From positions 105,506 to 169,505 of the forward strand of contig CALCHQ010000035.1 in the NCBI GenBank assembly GCA_937901085.1: 64,000 bases of DNA, written 5' to 3'. Shown here one piece after another: positions 15,140-22,667 of the stretch (the stretch's first letter is position 1; each line of letters begins with the position of its first letter). The translations under genes and the position numbers were made by a program. The notes under the pieces were generated by a model. It made no database searches. It saw only the letters and a list, made by a program, of their open reading frames with translations, and had not been told where the DNA came from. Origin of the DNA: an uncultured Verrucomicrobiales bacterium (GTDB taxonomy: Bacteria > Verrucomicrobiota > Verrucomicrobiia > Verrucomicrobiales > Akkermansiaceae).

Positions 15140-16084
15140 TCAGAAGCGGAAATCCACCCCGGCCGACACATAGAGCCCCGGATGATAATGGTGGCTGGCC
15201 TCACGGTCCTGATCCGAATTGAAGCGGCACACATCAACCGCAGTGGCAAGGATACTGCCCACAGAGCAGGTAATGATGCGCTTGGTCTGCCCGGATTGGG
15301 AGAAATCATACTCGGCCGTGACGCCCGTTACAAGGGAACGAACGCGCAACAGGCGCGTCCCCGGCTCCTGCTGCACCGCCCAGGAGGCACCCGTTCCCTT
15401 GACGAAGGCACCGAGGCTGAGGCCATCCCCCATATCTCGCATGATACGCAGCGAATAGCCGCTGAACGTCAGCATCCAATCCGGCGTTATCTGCCAGTCG
15501 CAAGCCACCACAGGCATGACACTCCAGCTGCTGGCGTAAGGAGCATAGGCAAGCCCGAAGGAATAGGTAAACGAATCGCTGGCTTTCCGGGTGTAGCTTG
15601 CCATCATGTTCAGATGAAAGCTATGCGAGCTGCGGGCAAAATCTGAATCAAAGGTGGGAGAAACGGCCAGCACCAGGCGATCGCCGCCCTCGCAGGGAAT
15701 AATCGCCGCCACAGGTACAGAGAAATGATAGAGGTCATTGTGGCGGATATCCAGAGAGCCGGTGGATTTGAGGAAGGTGACATCGGCATTGACCGAGGCG
15801 TTGAACATCCATTGCTCACCGCCGGAGCGGCGGGGGTCTGCCAGCGGCAGACAAAGGCTGTACTGCTGCCAGCTCATTTTTGAATCACCATGGCGCTCTC
15901 CCATATTGGAGGTGAACTCAGCAGAAAAATAACTGGGCATCATGCCGGTTTCCGGCATTTCGTGCCGCCAGTTGCTGCATAATTCCTGCGCCATGGCCGA
16001 TGTGTCATCCAGCCATGAATCAAACCATCCCTCCGCCACGGCGGGGGAACACAAGGCCAGGAGCAGGCAAACGTAGTTCTTCAT
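15140..16084 (-). CDS. Outer-membrane beta-barrel-like protein
   Basis: A 314-residue secreted protein with a signal peptide (MKNYVCLLLALCSPAVA) and alternating strands, e.g. WMFNASVNADVTFLK, HLNMMASYTRKASDSFTYSFGLAYA and WMLTFSGYSLRIMRDMGDGLSLGAF. It ends in LYVSAGVDFRF, a terminal aromatic signature like those that barrels present to BamA. It resembles DUF6268-type outer-membrane proteins of Verrucomicrobiota in build, but I cannot name a substrate. The promoter at 16092-16120 fixes the start at 16084; the ATG at 16120 falls within the -35 hexamer. It converges with the lipocalin gene, with 12 bases between the stops. Confidence 0.65.
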   Translation of the reverse strand: MKNYVCLLLALCSPAVAEGWFDSWLDDTSAMAQELCSNWRHEMPETGMMPSYFSAEFTSNMGERHGDSKMSWQQYSLCLPLADPRRSGGEQWMFNASVNADVTFLKSTGSLDIRHNDLYHFSVPVAAIIPCEGGDRLVLAVSPTFDSDFARSSHSFHLNMMASYTRKASDSFTYSFGLAYAPYASSWSVMPVVACDWQITPDWMLTFSGYSLRIMRDMGDGLSLGAFVKGTGASWAVQQEPGTRLLRVRSLVTGVTAEYDFSQSGQTKRIITCSVGSILATAVDVCRFNSDQDREASHHYHPGLYVSAGVDFRF

Positions 16085-16091
16085 AGGGGGG

Positions 16092-16120
16092 ATTGTAGCC
16101 AATGCACCTGAAGCATTCAA
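16092..16120 (-). promoter_or_regulatory. sigma70-type promoter of the barrel gene
   Basis: On the minus strand TTGAAT (16115-16120) and TACAAT (16092-16097) are 17 bp apart. The expected start is at about 16085, one nt before the ATG at 16084. Confidence 0.65.
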
Positions 16121-16174
16121 GTATTTTTATCGGCTAACATGAGTAACATTCTGCGTCAGTCCTCCGCTTTGCGC

Positions 16175-16203
16175 TTGCTCCCTAACAAAGCTTTACTTAC
16201 ACT
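16175..16203 (+). promoter_or_regulatory. sigma70-type promoter of the putative cysteine hydrolase gene
   Basis: TTGCTC (16175-16180) and TACACT (16198-16203) are 17 bp apart. The expected start is near 16210, 5 nt before the ATG at 16215. It is divergent from the barrel promoter. Confidence 0.6.
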
Positions 16204-16214
16204 TCCGTCTGGTT

Positions 16215-17015
16215 ATGCGTCTGATTGCCCTCACCATTGTGTTGCTCATAGGCTGTATCTCATGGAGTCCGGCAGAAGCGGCATTCTGTCCTCAGCCCAC
16301 CCCGCTGGCATGGAGGAAGAGCATGCAGACCGCCATCATGTCGATTCAGCGGCAGGGAGCGGGCGGATACAGCACGGCCGATTCCGCCAAACAGGCTCTG
16401 GTCGATTCCTTCCAATGGGATCCCTGCACCGGGAAGCCGGTTTTCAGACCTCAGACGGCACGCCCCTCTTTCTGTTCTGCCGCCGTCTGGGCGGTGACTC
16501 TTTCTGCCCTGATGTACTGGGAGCAAACACAGGGCGCGAAGCCGCTTCCCGCTACGGCATGGCAGGCACTGCTGCCCCGCATGGTCAAGGATGGTGAAGG
16601 CGCCTGGGGCTATGCCAATGCGAACGGCCCCGGATTCGCCCTGCTCATTCACCGGCTGGGAGCCGGAATCAGCTTTACGGACTGGAGGCAGGCCCGGCCG
16701 TCCGATGTCCTCAAAATCTGGTGGAACGACAGCATCGGAGCCAGAGAGAGAGGACACATCGTCATTCTCGTCAAGGACGAAGGAGAAAGTGCCTGCGTCT
16801 GGTCGGCCCACATAGCCCGCGATGGCCAGCCGGCCGGCTATGGGCTGCGCCGCATTCCCAAAAGCGCCATGAAACGCGTTCTTTTCACCCGTATCACGCA
16901 CCCGGCCGCCTTTGCCCGCGCCGCCAGTCTGCGGGATGAGCCCTGGCTCACCCACCTCATGACGCAGGATACCAGCTGGGAGGAATGCGTCCGCCGCTGC
17001 GGCATCAGGCCTTAA
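16215..17015 (+). CDS. Secreted putative cysteine hydrolase (NlpC/CHAP-like), low certainty
   Basis: A 266-residue protein with a signal peptide (MRLIALTIVLLIGCISWSPAEA). The body has RPSFCSAAVWAVTLSAL with Cys87 at a helix start and, about 90 residues later, RERGHIVILVKD with His181 on a strand. This order and spacing recall NlpC/P60 or CHAP cysteine peptidases (Cys on a helix, G-H-V strand), which cut peptidoglycan stems or amide bonds. No third catalytic residue can be assigned by eye, so the function is a guess. Its stop overlaps that of the opposing HAD gene in the shared TTAA at 17012-17015. Confidence 0.55.
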   Translation: MRLIALTIVLLIGCISWSPAEAAFCPQPTPLAWRKSMQTAIMSIQRQGAGGYSTADSAKQALVDSFQWDPCTGKPVFRPQTARPSFCSAAVWAVTLSALMYWEQTQGAKPLPATAWQALLPRMVKDGEGAWGYANANGPGFALLIHRLGAGISFTDWRQARPSDVLKIWWNDSIGARERGHIVILVKDEGESACVWSAHIARDGQPAGYGLRRIPKSAMKRVLFTRITHPAAFARAASLRDEPWLTHLMTQDTSWEECVRRCGIRP

Positions 17016-17641
17016 TCGCGAACAGGCGGACATTCGCCCACGCGCACATAATCCATACCACCCGCCAGGGCAGCCTGTATACCCGGTTCAGCGTCCTCAA
17101 AGACCACACAATCGCAGGGATTCACCCCCATGCGCTGCGCGCAGAGCAGGAAAATATCCGGGCGGGGTTTCCCATAACCCGGCGGCACATCGGCCGGGGT
17201 CACCATAATATCGAACAAATCCGCCACTCCTGCTGAATGCAGCGTTTCCGAGGCACCGGCCGGCATGCTGCCTGTCCCGATGGCATAGGGGATACCGCGG
17301 GTCTTGAGGCGGCGCACCAGCTCAATCGTCTCAGAAATAACCGGCAGCGTTTCGTTGAGCAGCAGCCAGGCGTAGCGGTTGCGCTTCTCCTCTGCCACCA
17401 CTTCAGGATTCATGCTCAGGCCATAGACCGCATTCAAGTCTGCCACGATATCAGGTGCAGCCATGCCGCCATGAGCGACGAACTCTTCCCACTGAAATAC
17501 ATCATGCGGCGCGCCGTGCTTCTGCAGCGCCCAACGCCAGGCGCGGTAATGCACCGGCATGCTGTCCACCAGCGTGCCATCCAGGTCAAAAATATAGCCG
17601 GCGTACTCTTTTTCCGGCAAAGTCACGCGGGCGTTCATCAT
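17012..17641 (-). CDS. HAD-superfamily phosphatase, beta-phosphoglucomutase-like
   Basis: A 209-residue HAD hydrolase. Motif I is FDLDGTLVDSMPVHYRAWRWAL (catalytic Asp pair near residues 18-20) followed by a helical cap. Motif II is the Thr in YAIGTGS, motif III the Lys in YGKPRPDIFL, and motif IV is VVFEDAEPGIQAALAGGM. These are the features of the YqaB/beta-phosphoglucomutase group, which dephosphorylate small sugar phosphates. The substrate is unknown. The start overlaps the trkA-like stop by 4 bases (17638-17641), so it is the last gene of a trkH-trkA-HAD unit, perhaps only by chance of position. Confidence 0.85.
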   Translation of the reverse strand: MMNARVTLPEKEYAGYIFDLDGTLVDSMPVHYRAWRWALQKHGAPHDVFQWEEFVAHGGMAAPDIVADLNAVYGLSMNPEVVAEEKRNRYAWLLLNETLPVISETIELVRRLKTRGIPYAIGTGSMPAGASETLHSAGVADLFDIMVTPADVPPGYGKPRPDIFLLCAQRMGVNPCDCVVFEDAEPGIQAALAGGMDYVRVGECPPVRD

Positions 17642-18351
17642 TCTCCCTGCAAATCGAACTTCTCCACAAAACGCTGCAAGTCACTATCCTTACCGAACAA
17701 GACCAGCACATCATCTTCCTGGAACTCAAGGCTGGCATCGGGCATGTCAATCACCGGCTGCTCAGGTTCAGAAAGAACATCATCCGGCGTGGGGTTCTCA
17801 TTCACCTTGCCCCGGCGCACCGTCAGCAGATTCAGGTGGTACTCCGAACGCAGCCCCACCTCCATCAGCTTGCGGCCTACCCATTCCTCCGGCAGGTGTA
17901 CATCGGCCAGCGAATGCGTTGCATCCATACGGCGCAAGCGCATCAGTCCCTCATTGGTGAAGCGGGCGGCCAGCTGGCGGGCGGCCACATCCTCTACGCG
18001 GATCAGGTCGCTCACACCGATGAGCTTCAGCAACTTGCCATGCAGTTCGTTCACACTACGGGTCAGCAGATTCTTCACCCCCATCTCCTTGAGCTGAGCC
18101 GTGATGAGGAGGTTGCGTTCAAACTGCTCACCCACCGCCACGATGACATAGGTATCTGCCCCCACCAGCTCCAACTGGCGCAGCACGCGGATATCCGTCG
18201 CGTCGCCTACCAAAGCATAGGTGACGTGGTCCTTCAGTTCGGTGATGATGGATTCGCGTTCATCGAGGATGGTCACCTCGAAGCCGAGGTCAGCCAGATG
18301 CAGGGCTAGAGCGCGGCCGAACTGGCCGATGCCGATAATGACGAATTTCAT
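17638..18351 (-). CDS. TrkA/KtrA-type potassium channel regulator
   Basis: A 237-residue RCK protein: N-terminal Rossmann domain MKFVIIGIGQFGRALALHLAD with the G-x-G-x-x-G nucleotide loop and an acidic LDERES end of strand 2, then RCK-C from about 140 (HSLADVHLPEEWVGRKLMEVGL). An insertion between about 185 and 205 (VNENPTPDDVLSEPEQPVID) lengthens the RCK-C domain. It gates the membrane subunit in response to NAD(H), ATP/ADP or similar ligands. It has one RCK unit, like KtrA, rather than the duplicated TrkA. It follows the TrkH-like gene by 9 bases. Confidence 0.9.
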   Translation of the reverse strand: MKFVIIGIGQFGRALALHLADLGFEVTILDERESIITELKDHVTYALVGDATDIRVLRQLELVGADTYVIVAVGEQFERNLLITAQLKEMGVKNLLTRSVNELHGKLLKLIGVSDLIRVEDVAARQLAARFTNEGLMRLRRMDATHSLADVHLPEEWVGRKLMEVGLRSEYHLNLLTVRRGKVNENPTPDDVLSEPEQPVIDMPDASLEFQEDDVLVLFGKDSDLQRFVEKFDLQGE

Positions 18352-18360
18352 AATATTGAA

Positions 18361-20151
18361 TCAGGTGAGAGGTAAACGGGTTTCCGGCAGGCGGATGGGC
18401 GAAGGTTCCTGCTGGCGCACAAAGATGAGCATGAACGTGAACATGCCGACACGCCCGAACAGCATATTCAACGAAATAATCAGTTTGGAAAGATCAGAAA
18501 TCTGCGGCAGCGCGCCCAGCTCAAAGCCTGTGGTCGTATAGGCGCTCACCTCCATGAACAGCATCTTTACCAGCCCCTGCGGCTGCTGCGCCACCGCAGG
18601 CTCCAGCAGCATCAGCGCAAAGGTGGTAAAGACAATCCAGAATATGGAAAGCACGACGGTGGCCATGGCTCGCTCCACCGTATTGCGCGCAATGCGGCGG
18701 TTGTGCATCTCCACATCCTGCTTGCCTTTCAGTACTCGGTAAACTTCGAGCAGACACAGGGCGAACACAGGGGCATAGACACCGCCACCCGTACCGGCCG
18801 GATTCCCGCCGACAAACATGAGGAATGCCAGGAACAGCTGGTACACCGGGCCGTAGTCGCCAATATCGGTGAGGGCAAAGCCCGCCGAGCGGCCGATTGC
18901 ATTCCAGAGTGATTCCCAGAGATTGAAGCCACCCATGCTGTGATGCTCGGAGGGCTCAATGGCAGCCAACAGCGTAAGACCCAGAGTGCCGCCCACCATC
19001 ACGATGAGCATGACGCGCAGCACCAGCCAGGAATTCGTACTCCAGCGTCTGGCCGTGCGCTTACCGGCCAGGCGCTCTTTGAGGCGGGTGATACCTTCGA
19101 GATACACGCCGAAGCCCACCGTGCCGATGAGCACCAGCAGCATCATCACCCCCTGCACCAGGCGGTTATCAGCCACGCCGGGCTGTTCCATGCCGGCAGG
19201 GAAGATAGTGATACCGGCATTACAGAATGAAGACACGGCATGAAAGACAGCATAAGCCCACAAATGCTCCTGGGGGAAACCCTCCTGGCCGCTCCAGAGA
19301 AAGTACAGGCAGACCGCCCCCACGGCTTCTGCCGTCAGCGTCACATAGAAGACTGCGCGCAGGAGTGAAGGAACGATATTCACCCCCTGCTGGTCCAGCA
19401 TACCGGAGACCGACATGCTGTCCCGCACCGCCAGGCGCTTGCCCACCATCATGAGGACAAAGTACGAGAAGGTCATCACCCCGATAGCGCCAATCTGAAT
19501 ATCCAGCAGCAGTACCAGCTTGCCCAGCGGCGTGAAGGTCGATGCCACATCTACCGTCGTGAGCCCTGTGATAGAGGTGGCCGAGGCACAGGTAAACAAC
19601 GCATCCACCAGCGATACAGGCTTATAGGTGGCACCCGGAGTCAGCAGAATCAGCGTGCTGAGCAGAACCAGCACCACCATGTAGGTGAAGAACCGCATGG
19701 CCGGAGACCAGCGGCTGGCCCCCTTCACCGGACTGCGGCGGCGGGCGCGGGCAACAGCCCCGATTGTGCCTATGGAAAAGCCCCCCAGCAGGAAGCTGCA
19801 TACCAGACTGGGCAGAAAGGCCCAGCGGTCAAAAATGTCCCAAACGCCACCATAGAAAAAGGTTGAGGCAACAAGCCCCACCAGCAGTTGTACCCACAGA
19901 AAACGCCCTGGTATTCCATGGCGCACCCAGTCAATCAGGAAGTGAAGCAGCACCACCAGGGTATTGAACCAGACCAGACCGCAGAGAATCAGATGCGATG
20001 AGCCGATAAAGGCATCGCGCTCTGCAGGAGAATTGGCCACTCCCTCAAAGCAAGCCTCCCACAATACAACAAAAAGCACCAGAATACCGGAAATAACTTC
20101 CGGCAGTTCCAATGCCCTGTGGCGGTGTTCTTTCTGTGGCTGTGCCTTCAA
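18361..20151 (-). CDS. TrkH/KtrB-type potassium uptake membrane subunit
   Basis: A 596-residue membrane protein of the SKT family. It contains four pore-like repeats with the selectivity Gly: ATSITGLTTVD, SFCNAGITIFP, SAGFALTDIG followed by GGNPAGTGGGVYAP, and SAYTTTGFELG. About 10-12 membrane helices are visible, with two extra N-terminal ones before the conserved LLLTPGATYKPVSLVDALFTCASA. It imports K+, coupled to the downstream RCK protein. The start MKAQPQKEHRHRALELPE is well supported; the promoter TATAAT ends 9 bases before it, so the message is predicted to be leaderless. Confidence 0.92.
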   Translation of the reverse strand: MKAQPQKEHRHRALELPEVISGILVLFVVLWEACFEGVANSPAERDAFIGSSHLILCGLVWFNTLVVLLHFLIDWVRHGIPGRFLWVQLLVGLVASTFFYGGVWDIFDRWAFLPSLVCSFLLGGFSIGTIGAVARARRRSPVKGASRWSPAMRFFTYMVVLVLLSTLILLTPGATYKPVSLVDALFTCASATSITGLTTVDVASTFTPLGKLVLLLDIQIGAIGVMTFSYFVLMMVGKRLAVRDSMSVSGMLDQQGVNIVPSLLRAVFYVTLTAEAVGAVCLYFLWSGQEGFPQEHLWAYAVFHAVSSFCNAGITIFPAGMEQPGVADNRLVQGVMMLLVLIGTVGFGVYLEGITRLKERLAGKRTARRWSTNSWLVLRVMLIVMVGGTLGLTLLAAIEPSEHHSMGGFNLWESLWNAIGRSAGFALTDIGDYGPVYQLFLAFLMFVGGNPAGTGGGVYAPVFALCLLEVYRVLKGKQDVEMHNRRIARNTVERAMATVVLSIFWIVFTTFALMLLEPAVAQQPQGLVKMLFMEVSAYTTTGFELGALPQISDLSKLIISLNMLFGRVGMFTFMLIFVRQQEPSPIRLPETRLPLT

Positions 20152-20159
20152 ACGTTGTT

Positions 20160-20188
20160 ATTATACCACCTCTGCCCGGCATTGGCAA
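20160..20188 (-). promoter_or_regulatory. sigma70-type promoter of trkH-trkA-HAD
   Basis: On the minus strand TTGCCA (20183-20188) and a perfect TATAAT (20160-20165) are 17 bp apart. The expected start is near 20153, two nt before the ATG at 20151. Confidence 0.75.
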
Positions 20189-20253
20189 GATTTTGCAGCT
20201 TGCACACTTATCACCAATGCTTAACAACAAAAAAACACCAATATCCCACCTGT

Positions 20254-20292
20254 AAAAAAACGGCACTGCCACCTTTGCGGGAAACAGTGCCG
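20254..20292 (-). terminator. Rho-independent terminator of the bS22-like gene
   Basis: The 8-bp stem CGGCACTG/CAGTGCCG (20261-20268 with 20285-20292) with a 16-nt loop is followed on the minus strand by seven T (A-run 20254-20260). It lies 45 bases after the stop at 20337. Confidence 0.85.
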
Positions 20293-20336
20293 TGAAAAGA
20301 ACAGCGTCGCTTGCGGACGTGGCCTAAGCGCGCAGC

Positions 20337-20441
20337 TTAGGACTTGTAACGCAAACGCTTCTTGTGGCGGTTCTGGCGCATGCGCTTGCTGCGCTTGTGC
20401 TTGTTAATCTTGGCCTTACGTCTCTTCTTAAGCGATCCCAT
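20337..20441 (-). CDS. bS22/AURKAIP1-COX24-type small ribosomal protein (34 residues)
   Basis: A tiny, very basic protein of 34 residues: it starts MGSLKKRRKAKINKHKRSK and continues RMRQNRHKKRLRYKS. About half the residues are Lys, Arg or His. It matches the AURKAIP1/COX24 family, whose mitochondrial member is mS38 and whose mycobacterial member is bS22, a 30S protein near the decoding site that starts MGSVIKKRRK. It has its own promoter (20516-20544), a leader of about 70 nt rich in A and C, and its own terminator, as expected for a highly expressed ribosomal gene. It is short enough to be missed by automated gene calling. Confidence 0.85.
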   Translation of the reverse strand: MGSLKKRRKAKINKHKRSKRMRQNRHKKRLRYKS

Positions 20442-20515
20442 AATGATTTATGTGTCGTTTGTTGTTTTCTCTATTTGGGAGAATTGTCGGCAGCCCCAGG
20501 GGCTAACGGGGGAAT

Positions 20516-20544
20516 ATGTAACTATCTTTTATCCGAAAAGTCAA
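20516..20544 (-). promoter_or_regulatory. Putative promoter of the bS22-like gene
   Basis: On the minus strand TTGACT (20539-20544) and TTACAT (20516-20521) are 17 bp apart. The expected start is near 20509, giving a leader of about 68 nt. Confidence 0.5.
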
Positions 20545-20570
20545 GCCGAAAGCGAATTTTAAGACGGATT

Positions 20571-21404
20571 TTATCCCCTTTCTGTCATCAGGCCAGCGTG
20601 CCAGGTATACAGAATTTCCATCACGCCCGGAGTAGAGGAAATATAGCCTCCCCTGCTCCGCAGATAAGCCAGCACATCCGCATGCGCGGTTGACGGAGCT
20701 GCGCAGAAAGCATCGGGAAACAGGCAGAAGGCATGCATGTCATTATGACCATCTCCCAGCATGGCCCAGTGTGAACTGGGTACTCCCCACCTCTCAGCCA
20801 CGGTCTGCAGAGCCGTTCCCTTATCATAGCGGGCATCGGCCAGCCGCATATAACGCCCCGCACGCTGGGCTGCCACTCCCTGCAGGCTGGAAATGAAAGG
20901 CGAAAGGAAGCTCATGATGGCATCCATCGTCACGGAGTCGGCAGCCTCCACGGAAAGGGGGTCGTCTGCAGCCACCACCCACTCCAGGCCGGGATGCTGC
21001 ACGCGCAGCTGGCTCAGCTGCTCATGCAGAAGCGGGTGCAACTGTCGGCGCAACGCTCCATTGTGTTCACGGCAGCGGGCATTGTGTTCATACAAGGGGC
21101 ACAGCACTCCTTGCTCATCTGCCACATAGGCATAGCGCTCGCAGGTGCAGATGAAATCCGGCAGAAAAGGAGAGCAAGGCAGCAATTCCTCGCAGAGGTA
21201 CGGCAGACTGCGCCCGGTGTTGATTCCCCAGCGGATGCCCAGGTGACGCCAGCTCCGCATGAGTTCAAAGAATTCCAGGGGAACGGGCTGGCTGGCATCG
21301 TCACAGCGCAGCGTCTCATCATAATCCAGCGAAATCAGCCAGCGGCAACCGCCCGGAAATGGAAGCGCCCTACCAGGCAGCACCTGACCTTCCTCAACGA
21401 CCAT
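20571..21404 (-). CDS. HAD-IIB phosphatase (sucrose-phosphatase/Cof-like)
   Basis: A 277-residue HAD hydrolase of subclass IIB. Motif I is WLISLDYDETLRCDD with D-x-D-x-T, motif II is the Thr in GINTGRSLPYL, and the C-terminal motif is WAMLGDGHNDMHAFCLF (D-x-x-N-D). The C2-type cap lies between. Such enzymes remove phosphate from sugar phosphates such as sucrose- or trehalose-phosphate; the substrate is not evident. I start it at ATG 21404 (MVVEEGQ), 11 bases inside the end of the OmpA-domain gene; a longer frame from 21512 would overlap that gene heavily. It is last in the unit 23777-20571. Confidence 0.82.
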   Translation of the reverse strand: MVVEEGQVLPGRALPFPGGCRWLISLDYDETLRCDDASQPVPLEFFELMRSWRHLGIRWGINTGRSLPYLCEELLPCSPFLPDFICTCERYAYVADEQGVLCPLYEHNARCREHNGALRRQLHPLLHEQLSQLRVQHPGLEWVVAADDPLSVEAADSVTMDAIMSFLSPFISSLQGVAAQRAGRYMRLADARYDKGTALQTVAERWGVPSSHWAMLGDGHNDMHAFCLFPDAFCAAPSTAHADVLAYLRSRGGYISSTPGVMEILYTWHAGLMTERG

Positions 21405-22656
21405 GCTTGTTCTTCTTCTGGCGCTCCTGCTCAGCGGCGGCGCGCTGCTCACGGCTTGCCCCCACCGGCAGGCGGAACGAAGGAGTGACGGGCACTTTGA
21501 CACCAGCGGCAAGCTGGTGCGTAATCTTCGTGGTCAAATCCACTTTGTACTTGTAATCACACGCCCCGGCAGGCAATTCCTCACCGCCTGCGCGCATGTG
21601 GATTTCCACGCGGCGGTTGAGTGCCTGCTGCTCACGCGTGCCATTGGTGGCAGCCAGGGGCATCGAACTGCCGCAGGAGCGGATGTAGACATGCTCGACC
21701 GGCACACCATTGCCCACCAGCCAGGCGCGGACAGCGGCAGCACGCTGCAAGCCGAGCAAGGCATTGTAGGCGGCCGTTCCCGTACTGTCAGTATGCCCCT
21801 CAATCACAAAGTATGTTTCCGGGTTCTTCTGAATCAGCGCCGCAAGCTGCAGCATCGTGATGCGAGCCGAATTCTTCAGCTGGCATTCATTGTGTCCGAA
21901 CAGCACATCTGCCCCCAGGCGGGCCACGCCGGACTTTGCCCCCAGGTTTTCCTCACCCATGAGCTGAGCCAGGCTTCGGGTGTCTCCCGGCAGATTCGCG
22001 TTGCCATCCTGCGCGGCGGCCTTGCGTAAATCCTGCTCCATGAGGGAGGAGGCATCCTCCAGCACCTCATGCTGTGCCGTGGCGGCAGCCACCACCTCAT
22101 TACTGTTCACTGGTGTCGGTTCAGGTATGGACAGCGCCTCCTCAGTCAAATCCTGTGTCTTGAGTGTGCTGAGGTCAAGCTGGGCGGGAGGCAGCTCACT
22201 TACCGGCGCGGCTTCCTCTGCCGCATACACAGGCTCACCCACATTCAGCTCGGTGGGGCCGGGAGCCATCACCAGCTCCGGCACTTCCACATCAAGAATG
22301 TCGATTTCCTCCGGCTCATGCTTGATTTCCTCAATCTCCAGAGGCTGCGGTTCAGGCAACTGCTGCTCCTCGACCGCCTCCAGCTTCTCCTCCTTGGGCG
22401 GTTCCTTCACCACCACGCGAACAATCTCATGCACTTTCACTTCTTCGGGGACATCCGTCAGGTTGCCCAGCCCCAGAACCGAAAGCGAGGGAAAATACAT
22501 CCACAGCATGGCATGCACCACAACAGCCGCGCTCGCCGCTCCCATGGCAATGGGAACCATATCACGCTGGCGCGTCAACTCGTACCCGTTGCGGCGGCGG
22601 TTGCCGACGCGACGGGCTGGAAACTGCACCACATGCTCTGGTCTCTGTGCATCCAT
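21394..22656 (-). CDS. TonB-like N-terminus joined to an OmpA peptidoglycan-binding domain
   Basis: A 420-residue inner-membrane-anchored protein. It has a cytoplasmic basic N-terminus (NRRRNGYELTRQRD), one membrane helix (about 35-60) and a Glu/Pro-rich rigid linker to about 230 (EPPKEEKLEAVEEQQLPEPQ, LEIEEIKHEPEEIDILDVEV). An OmpA domain follows from about 245 to 355 (LGADVLFGHNECQLKNSA, EGHTDSTGTAAYNALLGLQRA, NRRVEIHM), then a basic tail. The first half has the layout of TonB; the OmpA fold replaces the TonB C-domain, so it probably ties the inner membrane to peptidoglycan. It lies 11 bases after the alpha/beta-hydrolase gene. Confidence 0.75.
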   Translation of the reverse strand: MDAQRPEHVVQFPARRVGNRRRNGYELTRQRDMVPIAMGAASAAVVVHAMLWMYFPSLSVLGLGNLTDVPEEVKVHEIVRVVVKEPPKEEKLEAVEEQQLPEPQPLEIEEIKHEPEEIDILDVEVPELVMAPGPTELNVGEPVYAAEEAAPVSELPPAQLDLSTLKTQDLTEEALSIPEPTPVNSNEVVAAATAQHEVLEDASSLMEQDLRKAAAQDGNANLPGDTRSLAQLMGEENLGAKSGVARLGADVLFGHNECQLKNSARITMLQLAALIQKNPETYFVIEGHTDSTGTAAYNALLGLQRAAAVRAWLVGNGVPVEHVYIRSCGSSMPLAATNGTREQQALNRRVEIHMRAGGEELPAGACDYKYKVDLTTKITHQLAAGVKVPVTPSFRLPVGASREQRAAAEQERQKKNKHGR

Positions 22657-22667
22657 GAATTATTAAA

